In this document: positions 42,532 to 50,565 of the stretch, in pieces
Layout: each line of letters begins with the position of its first letter
Numbering within the stretch: the first letter of the stretch is position 1
DNA from: Georgenia_A wangjunii
GTDB taxonomy: Bacteria; Actinomycetota; Actinomycetes; Actinomycetales; Actinomycetaceae
DNA length: 64,000 nt
Strand: one strand, 5' to 3'
Assembly: GCF_036421915.1 (NCBI RefSeq)
Contig: NZ_JAZGOM010000004.1
Notes under the pieces: generated by a model
The model's input: only the letters and a program-made list of their open reading frames with translations
The model's database searches: none
Told to the model about the DNA's origin: nothing
Program-made: the position numbers and the translations under genes

Positions 42532-43329
42532 CTACAGGACCCACGTGGCGCCGGGCTCGGCGAGGTCGATCGGGCCGTGGTAGACCTCGTGCGCCTCGCC
42601 CCGGACCACCTCGGGATCGTTCCAGGGCGGCAGGTGCGTGAGGACGAGGCGGGAGACGGCGCTGCTCGCCGCGAGCTCGCCGGCCCGGCGTCCGGTGAGA
42701 TGAACACCACGTGTCGTGTCGCGCCCCTCCTGGAACGCCGCCTCGGAGAGCAGCAGGTCGGCGTCAGCGGCGAGCTCGGCGAGCCCGGGGCAGGAGTCCG
42801 TGTCCCCGGTGTAGGCGAGCACGACCTCGCGCCGCCCGTCCTCGCTCGGCCCCGTGACCCGCACGCCGTAGGCGGGCACCGGGTGCTCGACGGCGACGGG
42901 CTCGACCCGCAGGGGCCCGACGTGCACCGCCGTGCCCGGCACGAACGCCTCGAAGGTGAACTCCGTCGAGAGGTCGGCGTCCTCGTCGTCGCCGGCGACG
43001 GCCCGGACCCGCGCGGGGGTCTCGGCGGGCCCGAGGACCCGGACGGGGCCGAGCGCGCCCTCCGGGTGGTAGCGGCGGTAGACCTGCAGCCCCGTCATGT
43101 CCGTCATGTGGTCGGCGTGGAGGTGGCTGAGGACGACGAGGTCGAGCTGCGCCGGGTCGACGTAGCGCATGAGGGCGCCGAGCGCCCCGGAGCCGAGGTC
43201 GAGCAGGACGTTCCACGTCCGCACCGCTCCCCCGGGCCCCGCTGGGCCCTCCGCCTGGAGGAGGTAGCACGACGACGGGGACTCCGGGCCGGACATCGAG
43301 CCCGAGCAGCCGACGACGGTCAGCCTCAC
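42532..43329 (-). CDS. MBL-fold metal-dependent hydrolase
   Basis: 265-aa metallo-beta-lactamase-fold protein of the RNase Z/ElaC-like group. Metal motif LSHLHADHMTDMTGL (HxHxDH), LAYTGDTDSCPGLAELAADA (later Asp), LLSEAAFQEGRD and a final VLTHLPPWNDPEVV histidine. It lacks the exosite of true RNase Z and is probably a nucleotide or cyclic-phosphate phosphodiesterase; substrate unknown. The GTG start overlaps the murI stop (GTGA). The murI-MBL order, next to rph-rdgB, is conserved among actinobacteria. Confidence 0.9.
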   Translation of the reverse strand: MRLTVVGCSGSMSGPESPSSCYLLQAEGPAGPGGAVRTWNVLLDLGSGALGALMRYVDPAQLDLVVLSHLHADHMTDMTGLQVYRRYHPEGALGPVRVLGPAETPARVRAVAGDDEDADLSTEFTFEAFVPGTAVHVGPLRVEPVAVEHPVPAYGVRVTGPSEDGRREVVLAYTGDTDSCPGLAELAADADLLLSEAAFQEGRDTTRGVHLTGRRAGELAASSAVSRLVLTHLPPWNDPEVVRGEAHEVYHGPIDLAEPGATWVL

Positions 43330-44150
43330 GTGACGGGCTCCAGCTCGGCGGCGCTACGGACGTGGTCGACCTCCGGGCCGAGGAACCGGCGGGCGAGGCG
43401 GGTGAACTGGGCGGCGTCGCCCGTGGCGAGGAAGCGGTGCGCGGGCGGCCCGGCGGCCGGGTCTCGCTCGAGGTCGTGGGCGACGAGCGTGCGGTAGGCG
43501 TCCTTGGCCGTCTCCTCCGCGCTCGAGACGAGCGTGACCTGCTCCCCCATGACGTAGGAGATGACGCCGGTGAGGAGGGGGTAGTGCGTGCAGCCGAGGA
43601 CGAGCGTGTCGACGCCGGCGTCGCGCACCGGCGCGAGGTACTCCTCCGCGACGGACAGGAGCTCGGGCCCCGACGTGACCCCGCGCTCGACGAACTCGAC
43701 GAACCGGGGCGCCGCGGTCATCGTGAGGTCGAGCTGGGGCGCGGCGGCGAAGGCGTCGCGGTACGCGCCTGACTCGATCGTCGCACGCGTCCCGATGACC
43801 CCGACACGGCCCGAGCGCGTCGCGGCGACCGTGCGCCGCACGGCCGGCTGGATGACCTCGACGACGGGCACGCCGGCGTCACGGGTGTATCGCTCGCGGG
43901 CGTCGCGCAGGACGGCTGCCGAGGCGGAGTTGCACGCGATGACGAGGAGCTTGACGCCCGAGGCGACGAGCCGGTCCATGACGTCGAGGGCCATGGCACG
44001 CACCTGCGCGATCGGCCGTGGCCCGTACGGTCCGTTGGCGGTATCCCCGATGTAGAGGACGGACTCGTTCGGGAGCTGGTCGAGGACGGCGCGCGCGACA
44101 GTCAGACCCCCGACGCCGGAGTCGAAGATGCCGATCGGTGCATCGCTCAC
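43326..44150 (-). CDS. murI: Glutamate racemase
   Basis: Makes D-glutamate for peptidoglycan. 274 aa with the two catalytic cysteine sites VIACNSASAAVL and TLVLGCTHYPLLTGV, plus IGIFDSGVGGLTVARAV and YIGDTANGPYGPR. The GTG at 44148-44150 (VSDAPIGIFDSG) is favoured because TAGGGT (minus strand, 44164-44159) lies 8 nt upstream, a leaderless promoter whose first bases are the stop codon of the preceding DUF2017 gene. The longer frame to 44216 is not conserved. Confidence 0.96.
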   Translation of the reverse strand: MSDAPIGIFDSGVGGLTVARAVLDQLPNESVLYIGDTANGPYGPRPIAQVRAMALDVMDRLVASGVKLLVIACNSASAAVLRDARERYTRDAGVPVVEVIQPAVRRTVAATRSGRVGVIGTRATIESGAYRDAFAAAPQLDLTMTAAPRFVEFVERGVTSGPELLSVAEEYLAPVRDAGVDTLVLGCTHYPLLTGVISYVMGEQVTLVSSAEETAKDAYRTLVAHDLERDPAAGPPAHRFLATGDAAQFTRLARRFLGPEVDHVRSAAELEPVT

Positions 44151-44161
44151 AGTCCCTGACC

Positions 44162-44842
44162 CTAGTGCCCGCGCCCCCGGGTAGACATGGCGTCGAGCAG
44201 TGACTCCTGCCACCACGTCAGGGCTGTGTAGAGGCTGGCGAGCGCACTCTCGAGCGCGTCGGCCTCGTCCTCCGGCTCACCGGCCGCGGTCCGCCCGTAG
44301 ACGGCCTCCGCGTCGTGCTCGTCCTCGATGCCCAGGCGCGCCGACAGGACGAGCCGGACGTCGTTGAGGGCCGCCAGCCACTGCGGCTCCGTCCCGTCCC
44401 GCACGACGACGACGCCCGAGCTGGCGCGCAGCGCGGACCACACGAGGGCGAGGCGCCCGACCTTCTCGGCCCGCAGCGAGCCCTCGGTCAGGCGTCGCAT
44501 CTCTCCCGCGAGCGCCTCGTCCTCGGTGCTCGCCGGCGGGAAGAGCCGCGCGAGCGCGGGGTCGGTGGGGACCTCCTCCCCCGCGGGGTCCCAGTCGAGG
44601 GCGGCGAGGACGGCGGCCTCGCCGGCCCCGTCGTCGAGGTGGGACTCCGGTGCCGGCGCCGACCCGGACGGGCCGCCCGCACCGGCCGACGGCGGCGCCG
44701 CGGCCGCCAGGGCCCCGGCGCTCTCCTCGAGGGAGGTGCCGAGGAGCTCGGCGGTGTCGGCGACGACGCGGGCGATGATGCGCAGCTCGGCGGGCTCGAG
44801 CTGGCAGGCGAGCCCACCGGGCACGACGACGAAGGCGTGCAC
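44162..44842 (-). CDS. DUF2017-family protein
   Basis: 226-aa actinobacterial protein found beside clpS. Conserved start HAFVVVPGGLACQLEPAELRIIARVVADTAELL and end ALTWWQESLLDAM; the middle contains an Ala/Pro-rich loop (APPSAGAGGPSGSAPAPES). Helical and soluble; no catalytic motif seen. The GTG at 44840-44842 follows the clpS stop by 1 bp, so it is surely co-translated with clpS. A link to ClpS/ClpCP adaptor function is plausible from synteny only. Confidence 0.85.
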   Translation of the reverse strand: MHAFVVVPGGLACQLEPAELRIIARVVADTAELLGTSLEESAGALAAAAPPSAGAGGPSGSAPAPESHLDDGAGEAAVLAALDWDPAGEEVPTDPALARLFPPASTEDEALAGEMRRLTEGSLRAEKVGRLALVWSALRASSGVVVVRDGTEPQWLAALNDVRLVLSARLGIEDEHDAEAVYGRTAAGEPEDEADALESALASLYTALTWWQESLLDAMSTRGRGH

Positions 44843-44843
44843 G

Positions 44844-45167
44844 TCAGTCCTCCCCGCCCTGGGCGAGGGTGGCCCACAGCCCGTAGGAGTGCATGGCCTG
44901 CACGTCGACCTCCATCTGCTCGCGCGACCCGGTCGAGACGACGGCCCGGCCCGCCTCGTGGACCTGGAGCATGAGGCGGTGCGCGGTGGCCTCGGGGTAG
45001 CCGAAGTACGTGCGGAACACGTACGTCACGTAGCTCATGAGGTTGACCGGGTCGTTCCACACGGTCGTGCGCCAGGGACGCTCCGGGACGACGTCCGCCG
45101 CCGCCTCGCGGGCCCTCTCCTCGACCGGGGCGACGTCCGGGACGCTGCTCACGGGGGTGCGGGACAT
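44844..45167 (-). CDS. clpS: ATP-dependent Clp protease adaptor ClpS
   Basis: 107-aa adaptor that binds N-degron substrates and the N-domain of ClpC. Core motif TVWNDPVNLMSYVTYVFRTYFGYP (NDP and hydrophobic pocket), HRLMLQVHEAGRAVVSTGSREQMEVDVQAMHSYG. An N-terminal flexible tail of about 30 residues precedes it, as expected. The ATG at 45165-45167 follows TAGGCT (minus strand, 45180-45175) by 7 nt: leaderless. Divergent from pncB. Confidence 0.95.
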   Translation of the reverse strand: MSRTPVSSVPDVAPVEERAREAAADVVPERPWRTTVWNDPVNLMSYVTYVFRTYFGYPEATAHRLMLQVHEAGRAVVSTGSREQMEVDVQAMHSYGLWATLAQGGED

Positions 45168-45212
45168 GGCGCCCAGCCTAGTCGGGTGGCGCGGGTGACT
45201 ACGGTTGCCCCC

Positions 45213-46556
45213 ATGGCGACGACCGCACCGAGCACCGCGCTGCTGACCGACCGCTACGAGCTGACCATGCTCGAGGCGTCCCTGGCCTCGGGGGTGGCAC
45301 AGCGGCACTGCGTCTTCGAGGCGTTCGCGCGCCGCCTGCCCACCCGGCGCCGGTACAACGTCGTCGCCGGGACCGGACGCCTCCTCGACGCCGTCGCGGC
45401 CTTCCGCTTCGGGGACGCCGAGCTGGGCTGGCTCCGCGAGGCGGGCGTCGTCGGCCCCGAGACGATCGACTACCTCGCGAGCTACCGGTTCTCGGGCGAC
45501 ATCGTCGGTTACGCCGAGGGCGAGTGCTTCTTCCCCGGCTCCCCCGTCATCACGGTGACCGGCACCTTCGCCGAGTCCGTCCTCCTCGAGACGATCATCC
45601 TCTCCGTCCTCAACCACGACTGCGCCGTCGCCTCGGCGGCCTCCCGGATGACGACCGCCGCGCACGGCCGGCCGTGCCTGGAGATGGGGGCCCGCCGCAC
45701 GCACGAGGCCGGCGCCGTCGCGGCCGCCCGCGCCGCCGTCGTCGGTGGCTTCGCCGCGACGAGCGTCCTCGAGGCGGGCCGCTCCTACGGGATCCCGACG
45801 ATCGGCACGGCTGCCCACTCCTTCACCCTCGCCCACGACGACGAGGAGGCGGCCTTCGCCGCCCAGGTCGCCACGCTCGGGCCCGCCACGACGCTCCTCG
45901 TCGACACGTACGACATCGAGCGCGGCGTCGAGCGGGCCGTCGCCGCCGCCCGCGCCGGGGGCGGGGAGCTCGGGGCCGTACGGATCGACTCCGGCGACCT
46001 CGTCGCGCAGGCGTTCACCGTGCGCGAGCAGCTCGACGGGCTCGGGGCGACGGGCACGAAGATCGTCGTCACCTCCGACCTCGACGAGTACGCCATCGCC
46101 GCGCTCGGCGCGGCACCGGTGGACACCTACGGCGTGGGCACCGCGCTCGTCACCGGCTCCGGCCACCCGACGGCCGAGCTCGTCTACAAGCTCGTCGCGC
46201 GGGAGAGCAGCGCCGGGACGATGGAGGACGTCGCCAAGGCGTCGAAGTCGAAGAAGTCCGTGGGCGGGTACAAGACGGCGGGGCGCATCCTCGACGACGG
46301 CCGCGCCCGCGAGGAGCTCGTCGTCGCCGGCGACGACCCCGAGGCCACGGCGCGAGCGGTCCGCGAGGCGGGCGCGCGACCGCTGCAGGTCCCCCTCGTG
46401 CGGGCCGGCGTCATCGCCGACGAGCACCGCGGACCCGACGCCCTGCGTGCCGCGGCGGAGCGGCACCTCGCCTCACGGGCGGAGCTGCCCTACGCGGGCT
46501 GGCGGCTGAGCGAGGGCGAGCCGGCGATCCCGACCCGCCACGTCGACATCGACTGA
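45213..46556 (+). CDS. pncB: Nicotinate phosphoribosyltransferase
   Basis: NAD salvage enzyme joining nicotinate to PRPP with ATP hydrolysis. 447 aa: LLTDRYELTMLEASLASG, FEAFARRLPTRRRYNVVAG, MGARRTHEAGAVAAARAAV, GIPTIGTAAHSFTLAHDDEE (catalytic His region), VRIDSGDL and VGTALVTGSG. TACGGT (45200-45205) stands 7 nt before the ATG at 45213: leaderless. It shares a 45-bp spacer with divergent clpS, and a strong terminator follows. Confidence 0.97.
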   Translation: MATTAPSTALLTDRYELTMLEASLASGVAQRHCVFEAFARRLPTRRRYNVVAGTGRLLDAVAAFRFGDAELGWLREAGVVGPETIDYLASYRFSGDIVGYAEGECFFPGSPVITVTGTFAESVLLETIILSVLNHDCAVASAASRMTTAAHGRPCLEMGARRTHEAGAVAAARAAVVGGFAATSVLEAGRSYGIPTIGTAAHSFTLAHDDEEAAFAAQVATLGPATTLLVDTYDIERGVERAVAAARAGGGELGAVRIDSGDLVAQAFTVREQLDGLGATGTKIVVTSDLDEYAIAALGAAPVDTYGVGTALVTGSGHPTAELVYKLVARESSAGTMEDVAKASKSKKSVGGYKTAGRILDDGRAREELVVAGDDPEATARAVREAGARPLQVPLVRAGVIADEHRGPDALRAAAERHLASRAELPYAGWRLSEGEPAIPTRHVDID

Positions 46557-46568
46557 GTGCCGACGTGC

Positions 46569-46603
46569 GGACGGGCCGCACCCCGAGGGGGTGCGGCCCG
46601 TCC
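46569..46603 (+). terminator. Terminator after pncB
   Basis: Perfect 16-bp stem GGACGGGCCGCACCCC / GGGGTGCGGCCCGTCC with a 3-nt loop, 12 bp downstream of the stop. Also faces the convergent small membrane gene. Confidence 0.9.
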
Positions 46604-46634
46604 GGCCGGCGTGTGCGAGCAGCGCGTCGCCGCG

Positions 46635-46796
46635 TCAGACGCGGGTCTTGCCGCCGCCCTTGCGAAGCACGCTGAGGATGAGCGAGATGACGACGACGGC
46701 GATACCGATCCAGATGAGGATCTGCGCGGCCTCGACGGCGACACCGATGATGAGCATGACGACGCCGACGATGATGAGGATCAGCCAGAGAGGCAT
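46635..46796 (-). CDS. Small two-helix membrane protein (53 aa)
   Basis: Short gene starting at the ATG 46794-46796 with AAAGGA 7-8 nt upstream and ending in TGA at 46635. The product begins MPLWLILIIVGVVMLIIGVA, continues VEAAQILIWIGIAVVVISLI and ends LSVLRKGGGKTRV: two hydrophobic helices with a basic C-terminus. Clean third-position GC and a good ribosome-binding site support it. Similar very small hydrophobic proteins are widespread in actinobacteria; function unknown. Confidence 0.8.
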   Translation of the reverse strand: MPLWLILIIVGVVMLIIGVAVEAAQILIWIGIAVVVISLILSVLRKGGGKTRV

Positions 46797-46858
46797 GAAC
46801 GTGTCCTTTCTCGAGGAGCCGCCGGAGGGTGACGGCCTGTACTGAATTGATCATGGCA

Positions 46859-46875
46859 CCGGTCGGTCCGACCGG
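46859..46875. terminator. Short palindrome downstream of the HAAS gene
   Basis: CCGGTCGG-T-CCGACCGG, an inverted repeat with almost no loop, 14 bp past the stop of the 46889-47689 gene and upstream of the small membrane gene. Either a weak terminator or a protein site. Confidence 0.4.
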
Positions 46876-46888
46876 CATCCCGAGAGCG

Positions 46889-47689
46889 TCAGCCGCGTCC
46901 GCCCGCAGCCCGGTCGGAGGCGGGCGCACCGCCCGTCCGGGTCCCTCGCGCGACCGCCCGGACGGTGAGGACGGTGCCCGCGACGACGGCCCCGAGCGCG
47001 ACGACGAAGGCGACGGCGAGGGCCGGGCCGGCACCCGCCGTCGTGGCGACGACGGCCGGTACGGCGACGAGGACGACGGCGCACGCCGGCACGAGCAGGG
47101 TCCCCGCGACGCGCTCGCGGTCGCCGGTCCGCGGTGACAGGAGGAGGAGCACCGCGCCACCGAGCCAGAACGGCAGGGAGAGGACGAGGGCGCCCAGCCC
47201 GGCCCCGACGAGGCCGCTCACGTCGACGACCGCGCTCCGGACGTCCACGCTCCCGTCGGGTCCCACCGACACGGTCCGCGCCGTCAGCAACCCGCCCGCC
47301 CCGACGACGACGAGGACGACGAGGACGACGGCGATGACGAGCAGCGCGGCCGCCACACGCGGCACCCAGTCGCGCTCGAGCACCGGGGCGTGTGCCGCCG
47401 GGGCGGGCGTCGCCAGGGTGGGGAGGCCGTGGCCGGTGACGACCGGCGCCGGGTGTCCGAGGTCGCGCAGCGCGGCGGCAGCGACCGCGTCGGGCGGGCC
47501 GAGCTCGGTGAGCACGCGGTCGACGTCCGCCTGGCCCGAGGGCCGGGGACGGGCGGCGAGTGCCGCCTCGATGTGCTCGCGGAGCCCGGCGAGCACCTCG
47601 GCGCGGTCGTCGGGCTCGAGCGTCGCGAGCATGCGGGCGACGTCGTCGAGGTAGGAGGCCACGCGCTCGCGACCCAGCGTTGCGTTCAT
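46889..47689 (-). CDS. HAAS-domain membrane protein paired with PadR
   Basis: 266-aa protein. Residues 1-75 form the HAAS domain (helical, associated with PadR regulators; DUF1700-like): VASYLDDVARMLATLEPDDRAEVLAGLREHIEAAL and VLTELGPPDAVA. About four to five membrane helices follow (VPRVAAALLVIAVVLVVLVV, LGALVLSLPFWLGGAVLLLL, ACAVVLVAVPAVVATTAGAG, ALAVAFVVALGAVVAGTVL). Start ATG 47687-47689 overlaps the padR stop (ATGA). Such pairs usually tune membrane or envelope stress responses; the partner signal is unknown. Confidence 0.87.
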   Translation of the reverse strand: MNATLGRERVASYLDDVARMLATLEPDDRAEVLAGLREHIEAALAARPRPSGQADVDRVLTELGPPDAVAAAALRDLGHPAPVVTGHGLPTLATPAPAAHAPVLERDWVPRVAAALLVIAVVLVVLVVVGAGGLLTARTVSVGPDGSVDVRSAVVDVSGLVGAGLGALVLSLPFWLGGAVLLLLSPRTGDRERVAGTLLVPACAVVLVAVPAVVATTAGAGPALAVAFVVALGAVVAGTVLTVRAVARGTRTGGAPASDRAAGGRG

Positions 47690-48036
47690 CGTCGGTCTGC
47701 TTCCTGCTCGAGGGTGGAGTCGACGGCGTCCCGGAAGGGGCGCCAGACGCCGGCGAAGGTACCGAGGGCGCGGTCGCCGTCGGCGGTGAGGGCGTAGTAC
47801 CGCCGCGGCGGCCCCTCGACGGACTCCTGCCACGTCGTGGCGACGAAGCCGGACTTCCGCAGCCGGGCGAGGAGGGGGTAGAGCGTGCCCTCCCCGCTCA
47901 TGAGGACGCCGTCGCTCGTCAGGTCCCGGGCGAGGTCGAGGCCGTAGCGCGGCCCGTCCCGCAGGAGCGCGAGCACGCAGTACTCGAGCGCACCCCGCCG
48001 GAGGTTGGACAGGATGCTCCCCTCATCAGGTACCAT
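47686..48036 (-). CDS. PadR-family transcriptional regulator
   Basis: 116-aa winged-helix repressor of the short PadR type: LRRGALEYCVLALLRDGPRYGLDLARDL, EGTLYPLLARLRKSGFV and PPRRYYALTADG. It probably represses its own operon with the HAAS membrane protein. TACCTT (minus strand, 48049-48044) lies 7 nt before the ATG, indicating leaderless expression from a promoter it may bind. Confidence 0.93.
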   Translation of the reverse strand: MVPDEGSILSNLRRGALEYCVLALLRDGPRYGLDLARDLTSDGVLMSGEGTLYPLLARLRKSGFVATTWQESVEGPPRRYYALTADGDRALGTFAGVWRPFRDAVDSTLEQEADRR

Positions 48037-48275
48037 GCGTCACAAGGTAGCGATCGAGCCTCGCCTCCGCAAGACCCCTCACCCGACGGCCGCGCCCCGC
48101 GCGCTCCCGCGCCCCGCGCGCCCCGCGCGCTCCCGCGCCCCCCGCACCCCGCACCCCTCGTGATCATGCAGAGATGTCGGCGGCCGCCGCCCGCGCCTCC
48201 ATCGGCGCTTCTGCATGACCACGACAAGGGGCGTGGGCGCGACCACGGGTGAGGGCGCCACCGCGCGAAGGAGTG
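48037..48275. other. Intergenic, low-complexity and palindromic
   Basis: 239 bp. 48088-48155 is built of CGCGC/CCCGCG repeats (CCCGCGCGCTCCCGCGCCCC and variants). It is followed by the inverted repeat at 48160-48222. Open frames here are Arg-rich and not credible. Confidence 0.6.
48160..48222. repeat. REP-like inverted repeat
   Basis: GTGATCATGCAGA (48160-48172) and TCTGCATGACCAC (48210-48222), 12 of 13 complementary, separated by 37 nt that can themselves fold (GGCGGCCGCC). The AT-containing arms stand out from the GC-rich surroundings. It has the look of a dispersed intergenic palindrome. Confidence 0.6.
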
Positions 48276-50111
48276 CTAGGTGCGGCCGACGAACCACCGG
48301 CGCAGGAGGGCGATCCGGGCCTCGATCTCCTCGGTGCGCGCCTGCGCGACCTCGGGCCCGCCGCACCGCGAGCGCAGCTCGGTGTGCACGACGCCGTGGG
48401 GCGTCCCGCTGCGCCGCGACCACGCCGAGACGAGCGTCGAGAGCTCCTTGCGCAGCTCGGCGCGGCGGCGGTGGTCCTCGACGCCGGAGTTGGTGCGGCG
48501 CTGGGCCCGGGCGCTCGTCTCGCGCTTCTGCTGCTTGATCTGCTCGGCCTGGTGGGCGCGCAGGAGCGTCGTCACCTGCTCGGGCTCGAGCAGGCCCGGG
48601 ATGCCGAGGAAGTCGTCCTCGGCCGAGGAGCCGAGCTCCGCGCCGGCGCCGAACTCGCCGCCGTCGAAGAGGACCCGGTCGAAAGAGGCCTGCGCGTCGA
48701 GCGCCTCGAAGCCGGGGAGGGTGAGGTCGTCGCTCGCCTTCTCGGCGCGGTTGGCGGCCGCCATGTCCGCGTCCTCCGGCGTGAAGAAGGCGCCCTTCTC
48801 CTCCGCGGTGAGCACGCGGTCGAGGGCGTGGTCGCGCTGGGCCTCGAGCTCGCCGGCGAGCCCGAGGAGGATCGGCACGCTCGGGACGAAGACGGATGCC
48901 GTCTCCCCGCGGCGCCGGGCGCGGACGAACCGGCCGACGGCCTGGGCGAAGAAGAGCGGGGTCGACGTCGCGGTCGCGTACACGCCCACCGCGAGGCGCG
49001 GCACGTCGACGCCTTCGGAGACCATCCGCACGGCGACCATCCAGCGCTGGTCCCCCCGGGCGAACTCCTCGATGCGCTCGGACGCGCCGTCGTCGTCGGA
49101 GAGGACGACGACGGCCGGCTCACCCGAGACCTCGCTGAGGATGCGGGCGTAGGCGCGGGCCTTCGTCTGGTCGGTGGCGATGACGAGGCCGCCGGCGTCG
49201 GGCATGGCGCGGCGGACCTCGCTGAGGCGACGATCGGCGGCGGCGAGGACGGCGGGGATCCAGTCCCCCGTCGGGTCGAGCGCCGTGCGCCACGCCTGGG
49301 CGACGAGGTCCTTCGTCAGCGGCTCGCCGAGGTTGGCGCTCATCTCGTCCCCGGTGCGGGTGCGCCAGCGCATCCGGCCCGAGTAGGAGAGGAAGATGAC
49401 GGGCCGCACGACGCCGTCGCGCAGGGCGTCGGCGTAGCCGTACGCGTGGTCGGCCTTCGAGCGGCGGATCCCGTCGGCGTCCCGCTCGTACGTGACGAAC
49501 GGGATGGCCGCGGTGTCCGAGCGGAAGGGCGTCCCGGTGAGGCCGAGCCGCCGGCTGGCCGGCTCGAACGCCTCCCGCACGGCGTCACCCCAGCTGCGGG
49601 CGTCGCCGCCGTGGTGGATCTCGGCGAGGATGACGAGGGTGGGCTCCGCCTCGGTCCGCGCCCGGTGGAGCGCGGGGTTGGCCGCGACCTGGGCGTACGT
49701 GAGCGCGACGCCGTCGAACCCCGCGCCGTGGCGGCCCTGGGCGTTGCGGAACGCCGGGTCGAGCTGGATGCCCACCCGCGTGGCGGCGTCGGCCCACTGG
49801 CGCTTGAGGTGCTCGGTGGGCGTGACGACGGTGACGCGGCGGACGGCGCCGCGCGCGAGAAGCTCCGTCGCGACGCGCAGCGCGAACGTCGTCTTGCCGG
49901 CGCCGGGGGTGGCGACGGTGAGGAAGTCACGCGGGTCACGCTCGAGGTAGGTCGCCAGGGCCTCCGCCTGCCAGGCACGCAGGCGCGACGCCGTCCCCCA
50001 GGCAGCGCGCGCCGGGTAGGCGGGCGAGAGCTGCTCGGCGGCCGCCGTCGAGACGACGGACGGGCCCGCGTGGGGCGGCGTGGGCGGCCTGCGCGTGTTG
50101 GGCGCGCTCAC
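48276..50111 (-). CDS. DEAD/DEAH-box (superfamily 2) helicase
   Basis: 611-aa SF2 helicase. Motif Q-like RLRAWQAEALATYL, Walker A VATPGAGKTTFALRV, motif Ia TVVTPTEHLKRQWA, motif II in LVILAEIHHGGDARSWGD, motif III LGLTGTPFRSD, and motif V/VI RMVSEGVDVPRLAVGVYA and FFAQAVGRFVRARRRGE. Motif II reads AEIHH where DEIHH or DEAH would be expected, so the Mg-coordinating Asp appears replaced by Ala. A C-terminal 200-residue region is helical (LRAHQAEQIKQQKRETSARA). The GTG overlaps the DUF3039 stop (GTGA). This DUF3039-helicase pair is conserved in actinobacteria; substrate unknown. Confidence 0.88.
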   Translation of the reverse strand: MSAPNTRRPPTPPHAGPSVVSTAAAEQLSPAYPARAAWGTASRLRAWQAEALATYLERDPRDFLTVATPGAGKTTFALRVATELLARGAVRRVTVVTPTEHLKRQWADAATRVGIQLDPAFRNAQGRHGAGFDGVALTYAQVAANPALHRARTEAEPTLVILAEIHHGGDARSWGDAVREAFEPASRRLGLTGTPFRSDTAAIPFVTYERDADGIRRSKADHAYGYADALRDGVVRPVIFLSYSGRMRWRTRTGDEMSANLGEPLTKDLVAQAWRTALDPTGDWIPAVLAAADRRLSEVRRAMPDAGGLVIATDQTKARAYARILSEVSGEPAVVVLSDDDGASERIEEFARGDQRWMVAVRMVSEGVDVPRLAVGVYATATSTPLFFAQAVGRFVRARRRGETASVFVPSVPILLGLAGELEAQRDHALDRVLTAEEKGAFFTPEDADMAAANRAEKASDDLTLPGFEALDAQASFDRVLFDGGEFGAGAELGSSAEDDFLGIPGLLEPEQVTTLLRAHQAEQIKQQKRETSARAQRRTNSGVEDHRRRAELRKELSTLVSAWSRRSGTPHGVVHTELRSRCGGPEVAQARTEEIEARIALLRRWFVGRT

Positions 50112-50470
50112 GCCCCGCTTCCGGAGGAGTCCTTGCCGCCCTTGCCACCGCGGCCGGACCGGCCGCCGGAGCCCTCGCCACCACCGGCGCTGATGCCCTC
50201 GTAGATCGCCTTGCACGCCGGGCAGACCGGGTACTTCTTCGGGTCGCGGCCCGGCGTCCACACCTTCCCGCACAGCGCGACGACCGGCTGGCCGGACATG
50301 GCGGAGGAGACGATCTTCTCCTTGCGCACGTAGTGCGCGTACCGCTCGTGGTCACCCGGCTCGACGGCCTCGCGCAGCTCCTCGCGCTCGAGGACGCTCG
50401 TTCCCGCCGCCGGCTGCGAGGACGGGTGGCCGGGCTCGGCCGGGGCGCTGGGTGGCTGCGGGGAACTCAT
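50108..50470 (-). CDS. DUF3039-family protein
   Basis: 120-aa actinobacterial protein. Core residues 38-90: DHERYAHYVRKEKIVSSAMSG, PVVALCGKVWTPGRDPKKYP and VCPACKAIYEGI; the cysteines (ALCG and CPAC) likely bind zinc. Termini are disordered, the C-terminus Gly/Ser/Lys-rich. TAGACT (minus strand, 50482-50477) stands 6 nt before the ATG, so it is probably leaderless and leads the two-gene unit with the helicase. Function unknown. Confidence 0.9.
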   Translation of the reverse strand: MSSPQPPSAPAEPGHPSSQPAAGTSVLEREELREAVEPGDHERYAHYVRKEKIVSSAMSGQPVVALCGKVWTPGRDPKKYPVCPACKAIYEGISAGGGEGSGGRSGRGGKGGKDSSGSGA

Positions 50471-50565
50471 GCCCCAAGTCTAAGCACGCGGCGCGCGTGC
50501 GCCAGCGACCTGTGGGGAGAGGTCGCGCACCCGCGCCGGTGCACGCCCCTCCCGGGTGCCGTGCC

